From a virus, in IMG/VR virus record IMGVR_UViG_3300004807_000063, positions 1 to 35,672 of that record: DNA of 35,672 nucleotides; one strand, written 5' to 3'. Shown one piece after another: positions 1 through 7,876 of this stretch (positions are counted from its first letter, which is position 1; every line of letters starts with the position of its first letter). The position numbers and the translations under genes are program-made. Under the pieces are notes generated by a model. It worked only from the letters and a program-made list of their open reading frames with translations, made no database searches and was not told where the DNA came from.

Positions 1-71
1 GCCCCGACATAAGGACTTGCTGCTCCTGCCGAGTTTTGCTCTACCGTACTTGTAAGTTGTGCGCGTGACAT
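1..71 (-). CDS. Hypothetical structural protein, N-terminal part only
   Basis: This reading frame begins at an ATG whose A is shared with the TAA stop of the preceding gene (TAATG), and it runs off the left edge after about 23 codons. The visible start is MSRAQLTSTVEQNSAGAASP, polar and rich in Ser and Ala. The stop-start overlap and its place at the distal end of the virion operon suggest a small appendage or late protein. No function can be assigned from this fragment. Confidence 0.55.
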   Translation of the reverse strand, partial: MSRAQLTSTVEQNSAGAASPYVG

Positions 72-232
72 TATGCACCTGCCTGTGGTGTAGAAGAGTT
101 GGATGGGAGTGTGCTAGATGCCTGTTGAGCATCGTAGGTTGACTTTGGCATTGAGGTAAATGAACCATCGCCATTATCAATGATGACTTGTTCAATATTG
201 GCTGAATCTGTGATAATTTCAATATTTGTCAT
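71..232 (-). CDS. Small hypothetical protein (53 aa)
   Basis: A 53-codon frame starts with MTNIEIITDSANIEQV and ends with a Ser/Thr/Gln/Pro-rich tail. Its ATG lies directly after the TAA of the fibre gene and its stop overlaps the next start by one base, which is the packing expected of a real operon gene. The middle segment DNGDGSFTSMPKSTYDAQQ resembles short proteins found beside fibre genes in actinophages; that is recalled, not tested. Function unknown. Confidence 0.6.
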   Translation of the reverse strand: MTNIEIITDSANIEQVIIDNGDGSFTSMPKSTYDAQQASSTLPSNSSTPQAGA

Positions 233-1630
233 TTATAACTCCGCGCTAAGGCCGATAAAGGCTGATGTTGAACCGTTACCTGTGCAGTCGTAATAATTGC
301 CCGTTGTCAATCCAGTTGTTGTAGCCTGTAAAGTAACTGTATTGGTGGCTGCTCCATAAATTGTAAGAGCGGAAATTGCATTATAAACGCCCGAATAAGA
401 TTGCACTCGCAAAGTTGAATAATCAACTGCGGTAGGTGTGACTCTAAATGTTGTTTTGAGAGGCATTTGCAAATAATATTGAGTCGTTGATGAAGCCTGA
501 CCATTGGCAAACCAAGCATAAGTTTGAGCGCCTGAATCAATGCGGTAGTAGTACCTCTGACAAGCGGCTAACTCCCCCTGAAGTGTTCCGCCAGCGCGGG
601 AGAAGGCAGTTGCGACTGAGCCTAGTTCTAGTTGAACCAAGGTAAAGTCAAAGTAATCCGCTGCTCCAGCAGTACCAGTTGGTACGAAATAAAAAACTAC
701 GCCAACTTGATTGGTGCTAGAAGATGCAGTTCCGCTAAATGTAAATTTCTGCCACGAAGTTGTTAGGGTGGCTGTTGTATTTACAGGTGTTCCATCTCCA
801 GTAAATCCAGTTCCATAAATACTTTGGTCTGTTCCTGTTCCTGTATGAACTTGAACATTGAGCGCATTTGATGAGGCAGAAAAGTTTGCCCCTGCTCGCG
901 CCCAAAAACTCAAAGTAAATGTCTGGCCAGCAAATTTTAGCGATTCGCTAGTTTCTGCTGCATAAGAAATGTTCATCGTTGCGGTATTTGTGGCAGAAGC
1001 AGCGCGTTGAACACGCAAGGCGTATTTGCTGCCAACTGGAGTATTGGATGTAGCGACTTGGCTCCAACTCATTGTTCCGCCAGAATAAGTTAATGACTGC
1101 CAACGGTCTGCCGTATAAGAAACAGAACCGCCTACTGTTCCAGAAGTACCACGCTGGAAGTAGTCAAAGGCTCCGTTAATGACGGCGTTCTTTCCAGCCG
1201 CTACTGAAGGCCCTGCCCAAGCAACACCTGTTGCGCTGGAAGAGTTTGCAACGAGTGTTGTGCCGTCAGAGCCTACACCAAGGTTAGTTACTGATGCGGC
1301 ACCATTGCCAACAATCAAGTCGCCCTTAGCGGCTACTGTAGCCTTTGGGATGGCGTTAGCCACGTTGAAGGCTGATGGGCTAGAGACGGTTACGATGTCG
1401 CCTGCTACAAGGGCTGTAAGCCCTGTGACGGTGGTTCCTGTGCTGGCTGTGTAATCCACGCCACGCTCTAAGAGTACGCCGTTGACAAATACTTGTTCGG
1501 CTCCCACGGTATAGGACAGGCCAGCGCCAAAAGCGTCTGTGCCTGAAAGGGTTGTCTCACCGCCCGTGGCGTTGTAGCGCCACTGGCTTAGTGTGACACC
1601 CTGATTGTTAGGGTGACGGGTAACAGTCAT
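233..1630 (-). CDS. Tail fibre or receptor-binding-like structural protein
   Basis: The protein has 465 residues from the chosen start MTVTRHPNN. That ATG sits one base after the stop of the preceding gene; the frame is open 27 codons further upstream but that part overlaps the previous gene. The N-terminal third is low-complexity beta-rich, with VNGVLLERGVDY and a GDLIVGNGAASVTNLGVG segment typical of phage fibre shafts. From about residue 150 comes NAVINGAFDYFQRG followed by YTADRW, the signature of a carbohydrate-binding-like jelly-roll module common in tail appendages. The last 80 residues are Tyr/Thr-rich. The likely role is host recognition at the virion surface. The receptor and exact position in the particle are unknown. 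Confidence 0.75.
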   Translation of the reverse strand: MTVTRHPNNQGVTLSQWRYNATGGETTLSGTDAFGAGLSYTVGAEQVFVNGVLLERGVDYTASTGTTVTGLTALVAGDIVTVSSPSAFNVANAIPKATVAAKGDLIVGNGAASVTNLGVGSDGTTLVANSSSATGVAWAGPSVAAGKNAVINGAFDYFQRGTSGTVGGSVSYTADRWQSLTYSGGTMSWSQVATSNTPVGSKYALRVQRAASATNTATMNISYAAETSESLKFAGQTFTLSFWARAGANFSASSNALNVQVHTGTGTDQSIYGTGFTGDGTPVNTTATLTTSWQKFTFSGTASSSTNQVGVVFYFVPTGTAGAADYFDFTLVQLELGSVATAFSRAGGTLQGELAACQRYYYRIDSGAQTYAWFANGQASSTTQYYLQMPLKTTFRVTPTAVDYSTLRVQSYSGVYNAISALTIYGAATNTVTLQATTTGLTTGNYYDCTGNGSTSAFIGLSAEL

Positions 1631-1631
1631 A

Positions 1632-1982
1632 TTATGACAACTCGCTTCCGAAGGCTGAGAATGAGACGGATGTTGAGGATGCTGCAATTGAGATAACGTC
1701 TGTGTTGGCAAGTGTTAAGCCAAGGGTGAGTGTGTCTGTAGCGTTGCTACCAAGAACCACGTCATAAGCAAGGTACTGCTTTGGTGTATCGCCTGCACCT
1801 GCTACACGAACTGAGACACGGTATGTCTGAGCAGATGTAGACTGGTTACAGATGACGACGCTAGAGACAACTGCGCCTAGCGAAGTACCTGATGTGTATA
1901 GGGTTGTAAGGCTAGATGAAGCACCTGCCGCTGTTGTTGCTGCTGGGACTGCCTGCCCAAGCACTTTATATGCACTTGCCAT
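1632..1982 (-). CDS. Small virion appendage-like protein (116 aa)
   Basis: MASAYKVLGQAVPAATT opens a 116-residue Ala/Ser/Thr/Val-rich protein with alternating beta-strand character, for example SVVICNQSTSAQTYRVSVRV. The pattern resembles small beta-sandwich decoration or appendage proteins next to fibre genes. It is separated from the following fibre start by one base, so the two are probably co-translated. No catalytic residues are evident. Called structural from composition and neighbours only. Confidence 0.6.
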   Translation of the reverse strand: MASAYKVLGQAVPAATTAAGASSSLTTLYTSGTSLGAVVSSVVICNQSTSAQTYRVSVRVAGAGDTPKQYLAYDVVLGSNATDTLTLGLTLANTDVISIAASSTSVSFSAFGSELS

Positions 1983-2001
1983 TTATTTTTCCTTTGCTTG
2001 G

Positions 2002-2394
2002 TTAAGCGCCCATTGTCAGGAACGCGATACTTGTGACATCACTTGCTGCTGCTAGTTGACCTGAAACGCCATGAACATCTGCTGTGGCATCAAAGTGAGC
2101 CTGCATATCTGTCATGTCTTGTGCTGAGATAACGTGGCGCACAACTGCGCCAGTACGGTGAGCCTGCGGGGTTGTGCTGTTGTAGCCACGAGTTACTGTG
2201 AAAGTAGTTGCTGCCGTTGTTCCAGTAACCAAAACCAATTCTTCAGATGCTGCGTTGTAGTCAAGCGCAAGAACGAATGGGTAATTAGTTGGGAAGCCAT
2301 TGGCTGCACTGAGGATAATGCTGGTAACGGATGAATTGATATTTCCGTTGATGGTTGTATCTTGCGCCGTAGCGCTGTAATAACGTTGTGGCAT
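2002..2394 (-). CDS. Small virion structural protein (130 aa)
   Basis: A 130-residue protein starting MPQRYYSATAQDTTINGNIN. It contains a beta-rich segment (SSVTSIILSAANGFPTNYPF, then EELVLVTGTTA and FTVTRGYN) that recurs in phage appendage proteins, ending with a short His/Asp-containing helix (DMQAHFDATADVHGVSGQL). The VTRGYNSTTPQAHRTGAVV stretch resembles YGRGFRDTTAQSHTAGTRV in the 296-residue protein just upstream, so the two may share a small beta domain. Probably a particle component; no enzymatic motif. Confidence 0.6.
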   Translation of the reverse strand: MPQRYYSATAQDTTINGNINSSVTSIILSAANGFPTNYPFVLALDYNAASEELVLVTGTTAATTFTVTRGYNSTTPQAHRTGAVVRHVISAQDMTDMQAHFDATADVHGVSGQLAAASDVTSIAFLTMGA

Positions 2395-2403
2395 TGGCTA
2401 TCC

Positions 2404-3294
2404 TCAGGAGGTGTAGTGGGTACGAGGTGGGTACTGCTCTTGAAGGCGACGTACTTCCACAAGAAGACGTTGCTGGTACATCTGCTGTAGGACTCGGCCA
2501 ATATTGGCTGCGCTACCAACTGGGTCATTGCCTTGCTGGGCATCTGCTTCAGCAGTCGCTGCTGGAACACGGCCAAGGTCTAGGTACATTGCTGTACGGT
2601 ATGCGGCACCGAGGATAATTACTTCACGTGCTGAATCTGATAGACCAGTCATTGTGAAATCATCAGTGTCATATGTAAGAGTTGTTGGCTTCTTGGTGTA
2701 GGTAACCATGACTGGACGGCCAGGGATGATGCCTTCACGGATGGATACTGTCTTACCAGAATTCCAGTAGATTGGGTTAGCCATACGGTCAACACGATAG
2801 TGGCGTACTGGCAACCATTCCTTAGAAGGACCGATGGTCTGCCATGAGCAGCCTAGAATGTCAATTGCCTCATTAGGCAAGACGTAGGTAGTACGGGCTG
2901 CTTGCCAGTTGAAGATGGTGTAGAAGGTACCGAACAAATCTGGGTAGACACCATCAATGGCAAGGTTAATGTTTCGGCGGATAACACTACGCGGAAAGGA
3001 AGGCGCGATAGTTACACGAGTACCAGCAGTATGGGACTGTGCAGTGGTGTCACGAAAGCCTCTGCCATATTGTGGGATAGTTGCCGTATTTGTATTACGG
3101 TCAAAGGAATCTACCCAGATAAGTTCATCGTCAATCTCTACCAAACCACGGGTGAGGACTGTTCCATCGGCTACGGTGAAACTTAAATCACCTGATGCCA
3201 TTGGAGCAGTAAGGTATGTAGCCTGGTCCTGACGATTGGTATAGCCTGTTAAGGCTAGGTTAGTTTCATTGATTAGGTCTAAAAATGTACTCAC
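2404..3294 (-). CDS. Connector- or adaptor-like virion protein (296 aa)
   Basis: The frame starts at a GTG that overlaps the TGA of the upstream gene (GTGA), a coupling arrangement. The N-terminus MSTFLDLINETNLALTG is helical. A beta domain follows with VEIDDELIWVDSF and YGRGFRDTTAQSHTAGTRV (about residues 35-100), then a mixed region with aromatic residues around FGTFYTIFNWQAARTTYVLP, and a C-terminal helical segment ending in LLVEVRRLQEQYPPRT. Size and position suit a head-tail connector or tail-tube-like component of a short-tailed phage, but no family was firmly recognised. Confidence 0.55.
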   Translation of the reverse strand: MSTFLDLINETNLALTGYTNRQDQATYLTAPMASGDLSFTVADGTVLTRGLVEIDDELIWVDSFDRNTNTATIPQYGRGFRDTTAQSHTAGTRVTIAPSFPRSVIRRNINLAIDGVYPDLFGTFYTIFNWQAARTTYVLPNEAIDILGCSWQTIGPSKEWLPVRHYRVDRMANPIYWNSGKTVSIREGIIPGRPVMVTYTKKPTTLTYDTDDFTMTGLSDSAREVIILGAAYRTAMYLDLGRVPAATAEADAQQGNDPVGSAANIGRVLQQMYQQRLLVEVRRLQEQYPPRTHYTS

Positions 3295-3569
3295 GATAGA
3301 ATCCTCGATGCTGCTTCAGCCTCGCCTAAACCAAAAGTTCCAGCAAGAAGATTTAAGACACCAGGGGTATCTTCGTAATAGTTTTTGCCACCATGGCGGT
3401 AGGCATAGATAAGGTTCAGGACGTCAATGCCACGAGTTGCATTGTGTGCACCAAGCACGACAGTGCCCCACCTAGTGGCTGCGCCATCAAAATCATACTG
3501 AGGTACACCATTAATAATGGTGCCAGCAAGACGATTCAAATGGTATACAGTTGATAAACTTGTGGCCAT
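3291..3569 (-). CDS. Hypothetical structural-operon protein (92 aa)
   Basis: A 92-residue protein MATSLSTVYHLNRLAGTIIN with a conserved-looking aromatic segment (GIDVLNLIYAYRHGGKNYYEDTP without the last residues). Its last codons overlap the start of the 296-residue connector-like gene, so the two are likely translated together. Mixed composition, no signal peptide, no membrane segment. It could be a small head-tail junction protein; no family was recognised. Confidence 0.55.
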   Translation of the reverse strand: MATSLSTVYHLNRLAGTIINGVPQYDFDGAATRWGTVVLGAHNATRGIDVLNLIYAYRHGGKNYYEDTPGVLNLLAGTFGLGEAEAASRILS

Positions 3570-3593
3570 TGTTATCCTTTCCTAAAAAATTAA

Positions 3594-3716
3594 TTACTTA
3601 TTCTTTGTTCCGCCGACGCCTTCATAAGAACCACGAGGGTCCTTTGTAGGCTTACCTGTCAACTTGTCTGATGCCTTGCCAATCATGCTGCTATTGCAGC
3701 CGCACTCTACGCACAT
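3594..3716 (-). CDS. Small Cys-rich N-terminus protein (40 aa)
   Basis: A 40-codon frame starts MCVECGCNSSMIGKASDKL and ends with a Gly/Lys-rich tail. Its ATG directly follows the stop of the Lys-rich 61-residue gene with no gap. Three cysteines near the N-terminus (C2, C5, C7) could bind a metal. The exact abutment supports it as real. Function unknown. Confidence 0.5.
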   Translation of the reverse strand: MCVECGCNSSMIGKASDKLTGKPTKDPRGSYEGVGGTKNK

Positions 3717-3902
3717 TTACTTTCCACCCTTCTTAGGCATTGCTACCTTCTTGAGATTTGGATTTGCTTTTTTTGCTGCTGGGCTAGCCTTGCGAGTAGA
3801 AGAAGCAAGGATTGCTCCTGCTGATTCCATTGATACGCCTGACTTTTTAGCAATAGACTTTTGCGCTGCGGCGAAGCCCATGCCCTTCTTTGCTGCTGCC
3901 AT
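3717..3902 (-). CDS. Small lysine/alanine-rich basic protein (61 aa)
   Basis: MAAAKKGMGFAAAQKSIAKK opens a 61-residue protein dominated by Lys and Ala, ending KKVAMPKKGGK. The composition resembles histone-tail-like or nucleic-acid-compacting peptides, and also small basic proteins often found in structural operons of freshwater phages. The start overlaps the upstream stop by one base. A DNA-condensing role inside the head is possible but inferred only from charge. Confidence 0.55.
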   Translation of the reverse strand: MAAAKKGMGFAAAQKSIAKKSGVSMESAGAILASSTRKASPAAKKANPNLKKVAMPKKGGK

Positions 3903-4237
3903 TAGATGTCTCCTGTATGTTTCAATACCTCAGCGCTCGCTTTGGTAATCTTGTCCGCAGATGGCATAACATCTGCGTTATATGCTGCGCCCAGTTTGTC
4001 GCTGGCAGCCTTAGCCTCATTGATGGCTCTCATGGTGGTTCCTGCTGGCTGAATGCCTTCGGCTCTAGCCTTACGGTATGCTTCTAATTCACCATCCCAG
4101 CGCTTGGCTGTCATAGGTGCTTCTGCTCTACCTGCATCTCCTGAATTGATATGTAGGTTAGATGCTCTCAAGCATTCAATATAAGATTCGTGATTCTTTT
4201 CTAAACAACCTGTTCTACAATTTTCGCCTAGTGGCAT
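3902..4237 (-). CDS. Hypothetical protein with N-terminal Cys motif (111 aa)
   Basis: I chose the start MPLGENCRTGCLEKNHESYI, which overlaps the end of the glycosyltransferase gene by 23 bases; the frame is open five codons further. The first 25 residues hold C7, C11, H16 and C22, a possible zinc knuckle and a recurring N-terminus among actinophage proteins as I recall it. The remainder is helical and Ala/Lys/Glu-rich (AEAPMTAKRWDGELEAYRKA). Function unknown. Confidence 0.55.
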   Translation of the reverse strand: MPLGENCRTGCLEKNHESYIECLRASNLHINSGDAGRAEAPMTAKRWDGELEAYRKARAEGIQPAGTTMRAINEAKAASDKLGAAYNADVMPSADKITKASAEVLKHTGDI

Positions 4238-5282
4238 CTTTGACTTCCTCAAAAAACTTTAGGTTACGTTGGATACGGTCATTTTCAGGACCGTTAGCCT
4301 TTACCGCTTCTTTAGTAAAGGTTATTGCTTCGTCAATGTGCTTGAGATTGTAAGCAGCGATTCCTGCAAGGTCGAAGGCTTTCCAATCCCAGACTGCTGA
4401 TTCGTAGCAATAATGGTTGGAGCGAGGAGACTCCAAAGCGTTGAGAGAAGCATCTAGGCACCGCTGCCATTCTTGCTTTCGGTACGCATCCATTGCAACA
4501 CCGAACTGCGGCTCACCCTGCACGGGAAGAATGTCTCTGCCTTTGTCATACCACACACGAGCAGATTCTTCTTGGCCAAGTTGATGCGCTGCTTCTCCTG
4601 CCCATCGGCAGACTGCAGCACTTTCAACATCCCAACCACCGTTTTCTAACTTGTGTTCTGCTGCTTTGATAACATCTTCCCACCTAGAGTAGAAGAAGTA
4701 TTCTCTGCACATATAGGTCCACATACGTGGGTCCTGGGGAAACTCTTTGACTGCTAATTCCAGCAGTTCTATGTATTGGCTACGAGACTTGTTATTGTCT
4801 GGCAGATGCTCGATAACAGCATTGCGGATGTCACAGTCAACTGGCTCATGCTTGCCGTACCAGATGTTTACTTCGTGGCATGGATACTTCCATGTCCAGT
4901 TCCATCTGGAGTGAAGCCTGTCTCGCTCCCATTTGTTGGAATCAGTTTTCATACTGACCCAGCCATGGTCTGCACCTGGCTTCCACTTCTTGCGTACTTT
5001 CTTAAAGAAGTCAGGCTCAGGTACTTCGTCTAAATCTAAGATAAGGCAGACATCAGCATCTTCTGGCACTAACGCCAGCGCTGCATTACGAGCCATATCA
5101 AACCTGAATGGCTTGATGTTGATTTGATGGACTGTTACTCCCAGCGCTTTAAGCGCTTCTTGTGTTCCGTCCGTGCTGCCAGTATCAGCAACGACAACAT
5201 AATCAGCATCAGCACAGGCTTTCGCAAAACGTTCCGCATGAAGAATCTCATTCTTTGATATTGCATACACAGCAATCTTCAT
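4215..5282 (-). CDS. GT-A fold glycosyltransferase (GT2-like) with TPR-like C-terminus
   Basis: The 355-residue protein shows the nucleotide-sugar-binding core of family 2 glycosyltransferases: SKNE at residues 9-12, DTGSTDGT at 33-40, RFDMARNAAL at 60-69 and the metal-binding DLDE at 83-86. From about residue 150 to the end it is helical with repeated aromatic and Ala patterns (ESARVWYDKGRDI, AAYNLKHIDEAITFTKEAV) that look like TPR units, a known arrangement for this family. It probably transfers a sugar to a virion protein or a host surface glycan, acting in the cytoplasm. It lies directly downstream of the collagen-like fibre gene, so glycosylation of that fibre is a reasonable guess. No good ribosome site precedes the ATG; a TAAACT lies six bases upstream. 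Confidence 0.85.
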   Translation of the reverse strand: MKIAVYAISKNEILHAERFAKACADADYVVVADTGSTDGTQEALKALGVTVHQINIKPFRFDMARNAALALVPEDADVCLILDLDEVPEPDFFKKVRKKWKPGADHGWVSMKTDSNKWERDRLHSRWNWTWKYPCHEVNIWYGKHEPVDCDIRNAVIEHLPDNNKSRSQYIELLELAVKEFPQDPRMWTYMCREYFFYSRWEDVIKAAEHKLENGGWDVESAAVCRWAGEAAHQLGQEESARVWYDKGRDILPVQGEPQFGVAMDAYRKQEWQRCLDASLNALESPRSNHYCYESAVWDWKAFDLAGIAAYNLKHIDEAITFTKEAVKANGPENDRIQRNLKFFEEVKDATRRKL

Positions 5283-5294
5283 GGTATAAGTTTA

Positions 5295-7181
5295 TCACAT
5301 ACCGCCGAGCATTAGTATGTCGTAAAGATTGGCTGCGCCTGTAGCACCTGTTGAACCCGTGGACCCAGTTGCTCCCGTATTACCTGTAACGCCAGTTGGT
5401 CCTGTCGGGCCAGTAGGCCCTGTCGTTCCAGTCGCACCAACGCTGCCAGTAGCGCCTGTTGCGCCCGTGTTTCCAACAGCCCCATTCGTTCCAGCAGTAC
5501 CTGTAGCCCCTGTCGCACCCGTGGCTCCATTGGTTCCATTTGAACCAGCAGGTCCAGTTGGTCCAGTTGCGCCTGTAGAACCATTAGTTCCCGCTGTTCC
5601 TGTGGCTCCCGTAGGTCCTGTGGCTCCTGTTGCGCCATTGGTTCCTGCTGAGCCAGTTGGGCCTGTAGCCCCAGTTGCTCCGTTAGTTCCTGCGGTTCCT
5701 GTGGCACCCGTTGCTCCTGTCGCTCCAGTATTTCCAGTTAGTCCAGTTGAGCCTGTGTTACCTATGGCTCCTGTGTTACCTGTATTTCCTGTTGCGCCCG
5801 TGTTGCCTGCAACTCCAGTCGGTCCAGTAGGACCAGTGTTGCCAGTAGAACCAGTGGCGCCAGTAGCGCCAGTATTGCCGTTAGCGCCATTTGCACCAGT
5901 TGCTCCTGTCGGTCCGAGTTGGGTGTACATAATCTGCTCAACGTGAAGATTTACACTAGGGGATGCAGGGCGAGTTGGTGATGTACCTGCCGATACAGCC
6001 AACAATTCCATATAAGTATTTTGTGATGACCAATAGAACTGAATGTAATCGCCAGCATTTACGGTTACTAAATCTTCAATGTTTGCAAGCACTTGGTTAT
6101 TAACACCAGCAGTTGTAAAGACTGCTGTTGACTCGGTTACGGCTGTGCCATTAAGTGCATACCAGACGTTAACCTGATAGTTGCTTCCACCGCCTGTGGT
6201 AATGAACTGACCTAAAAGGTTTACTGAATAAGTCCCAGCGTAGGTAAAAGTTATCTGACTGCTTGAAACAATACTTACACCGCTTGAACCAGCATTGGTG
6301 TTAATTGTAATAAGATTTGCGCTAGTAGCGCCAGCGTTGGTTTGGGTTGTAGTGTCGTAAAAGTTTCCGTAGTAGCCTAAAGCGCCACCTGCGCCTGTAG
6401 CACCCGTAGGACCAGTTGAACCAGTAACGCTAGGACCAGTGTTTCCAGTGGCTCCTGTAGGCCCTGTAGGGCCAGGAACGGTGCTTGCAGCACCTGTGTT
6501 ACCAGTGTTACCTGTATTGCCCGTAGCGCCTGTATTACCCGTTAATCCAGTAGGGCCTGTAGGGCCTGTTGCACCTGTGTTTCCGATAGCACCTGTCGGA
6601 CCTGTGTTTCCTTGGGCGCCTGTTGCGCCTGTATTGCCCACCGCTCCAGTAGCACCAGTATTGCCAGTAGCGCCAGTGGAACCAGTGTTACCAATAGCAC
6701 CTGTATTACCTGTAGCACCTGTCGCTCCTATCGCTCCTGTGGCACCAGTAGAACCAGTTACTCCAATTGCTCCTGTGGGTCCAGTAGACCCTGTGCTGCC
6801 AACAGCACCTGTTGGGCCAGTAGAACCTGTGGAGCCTGTCGTTCCAGCCCCTGTACTTCCTGTGTTACCTTGGCTTCCAGTAGGTCCAGTCGGGCCAGCG
6901 CTACCTGTAGAACCTGTTGCACCGCTTGGTCCAGTTGCTCCAATAGAGCCAGTGGCTCCTGTATTTCCTGCTGAACCTGCTGCTCCAGTTGAGCCTTGTC
7001 CGCCTGTACTTCCAGTGGCTCCAGTTGCACCTGTGTTACCTGCCAATCCTTGATAGCCCTGAGGACCTTGTGGCCCGATAGGGCCTAGTTCTACAATGTC
7101 AAGTTGGCTAACAGCAATGTCGTAGACATTTGTAGTGATGGGGATTTCAACAATGGAAATCGTATCTGGGGTAGTTGTCAT
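5295..7181 (-). CDS. Collagen-like fibre protein with internal jelly-roll-like domain
   Basis: The 628-residue protein has a short N-terminal beta segment ([20 protein letters not shown]), then a Gly-X-Y arm from about residue 33 to 268 dominated by GATG, GNTG and GPTG triplets. A globular domain of about 150 residues follows (about 268-420: [44 protein letters not shown]), then a second Gly-X-Y arm to about 613 and a short C-terminal cap [10 protein letters not shown]. The globular part resembles C1q/TNF-like trimerising jelly rolls in strand spacing. It is probably a trimeric fibre on capsid or tail. Thr is very common at the X and Y sites, which could be glycosylated by the adjacent glycosyltransferase (inference). 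Confidence 0.85.
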   Translation of the reverse strand: MTTTPDTISIVEIPITTNVYDIAVSQLDIVELGPIGPQGPQGYQGLAGNTGATGATGSTGGQGSTGAAGSAGNTGATGSIGATGPSGATGSTGSAGPTGPTGSQGNTGSTGAGTTGSTGSTGPTGAVGSTGSTGPTGAIGVTGSTGATGAIGATGATGNTGAIGNTGSTGATGNTGATGAVGNTGATGAQGNTGPTGAIGNTGATGPTGPTGLTGNTGATGNTGNTGNTGAASTVPGPTGPTGATGNTGPSVTGSTGPTGATGAGGALGYYGNFYDTTTQTNAGATSANLITINTNAGSSGVSIVSSSQITFTYAGTYSVNLLGQFITTGGGSNYQVNVWYALNGTAVTESTAVFTTAGVNNQVLANIEDLVTVNAGDYIQFYWSSQNTYMELLAVSAGTSPTRPASPSVNLHVEQIMYTQLGPTGATGANGANGNTGATGATGSTGNTGPTGPTGVAGNTGATGNTGNTGAIGNTGSTGLTGNTGATGATGATGTAGTNGATGATGPTGSAGTNGATGATGPTGATGTAGTNGSTGATGPTGPAGSNGTNGATGATGATGTAGTNGAVGNTGATGATGSVGATGTTGPTGPTGPTGVTGNTGATGSTGSTGATGAANLYDILMLGGM

Positions 7182-7528
7182 TAGTGAGTCACACTCACGT
7201 TCACGATGAAGACACCCTGAAGAATCTTGTAGACAGTTCCATCTGTATTGTTTGTAAGGTTTAAGTCATACTGATAGTTGCCTGCTGGGAGAGCAGCGGT
7301 ATCAGTTGCTGAAATGTAAAGGTTGATACGGCCATCGGCGGCATCAATGACGGCACGGCCATTGGAAGTTGAAAGTTCAACAATGGTTGCAGTATCTGAT
7401 GCGTAGCGCACCTGCATATCTGCTGAATAATTTGTGAGGTTTACAGGCACTCCGCCAATCTTCCAGACTGGCTTGAGTTGGAAGGTTGTGCCCTGATAAA
7501 CGGCGAGGTTGTATCTACCTGGATTCAT
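7181..7528 (-). CDS. Beta-rich appendage or baseplate-like protein (115 aa)
   Basis: [20 protein letters not shown] begins a beta-rich 115-residue protein with a pattern like N-terminal domains of baseplate upper or fibre-anchoring proteins ([20 protein letters not shown], then ADMQVRY and [18 protein letters not shown]). Its stop overlaps the collagen-like gene start by one base, so it may anchor that fibre. The family link is by recalled pattern only. Confidence 0.6.
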   Translation of the reverse strand: MNPGRYNLAVYQGTTFQLKPVWKIGGVPVNLTNYSADMQVRYASDTATIVELSTSNGRAVIDAADGRINLYISATDTAALPAGNYQYDLNLTNNTDGTVYKILQGVFIVNVSVTH

Positions 7529-7536
7529 GGCTCCCC

Positions 7537-7794
7537 TTAAACTGTCGTAATGTTTGCGCCGTAACCAGCGTTAATCAAAATTGTGCGTTCCGCATCTGTG
7601 ATGGGATATACATGGCCACCGATGTAGTAGTAATCAGCGGCTAAAGTTTCATCCACTCCTGGGGTACGGACACGAGTTACTACTGTTCCATTAACAAGAA
7701 GCGTGTCCCCACGGGCAATACGGTAACGCCAGAACAATCTTCCGAATCCACCTGGAGTCTCATCAACTGCTGGCGGTGTAAATTGGTATCCCAT
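7537..7794 (-). CDS. Hypothetical structural protein (85 aa)
   Basis: An 85-residue protein starting MGYQFTPPAVDETPGGFGRL after a clear AAGGAG ribosome site. It is beta-rich (RGDTLLVNGTVVTRVRTPGVDE) and ends with an ADYYYIGGHVYPITDAE segment. It lies between the major capsid gene and the fibre genes, a place where head-completion or joining proteins are common. No family recognised. Confidence 0.6.
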   Translation of the reverse strand: MGYQFTPPAVDETPGGFGRLFWRYRIARGDTLLVNGTVVTRVRTPGVDETLAADYYYIGGHVYPITDAERTILINAGYGANITTV

Positions 7795-7813
7795 GTTTCT
7801 CCTTGTTAAGTGA

Positions 7814-7863
7814 TAAGGGTGGGAGTGTGACTTTATTTCAAGTCGTGCTTAACCCCACCCTTA
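7814..7863 (-). promoter_or_regulatory. Large stem-loop downstream of the capsid gene
   Basis: A perfect 10-base stem, TAAGGGTGGG at 7814-7823 with CCCACCCTTA at 7854-7863, encloses a second hairpin (GACTT 7829-7833 with AAGTC 7840-7844). It lies just after the capsid stop in the direction of transcription. No U-run follows, so a processing, stability or partial-termination element is more likely than a simple terminator. Confidence 0.6.
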
Positions 7864-7876
7864 CCGTTACTTCAAA

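Noticed and set aside
2193-2576. Minus-strand frame overlapping two structural genes
   Set aside because: It is an alternative frame of the 296- and 130-residue genes with odd composition and no ribosome site.
5329-7053. Long plus-strand frames of Pro-Val-Ala-Pro repeats
   Set aside because: They are antisense images of the collagen-like gene; Gly-X-Y repeats yield Pro/Val/Ala-rich frames on the other strand, and no ribosome sites support them.
5295-7181. Repetitive DNA resembling a repeat array
   Set aside because: The repeats are short Gly-X-Y codon triplets of one protein, without regular repeat-spacer units, so not CRISPR.
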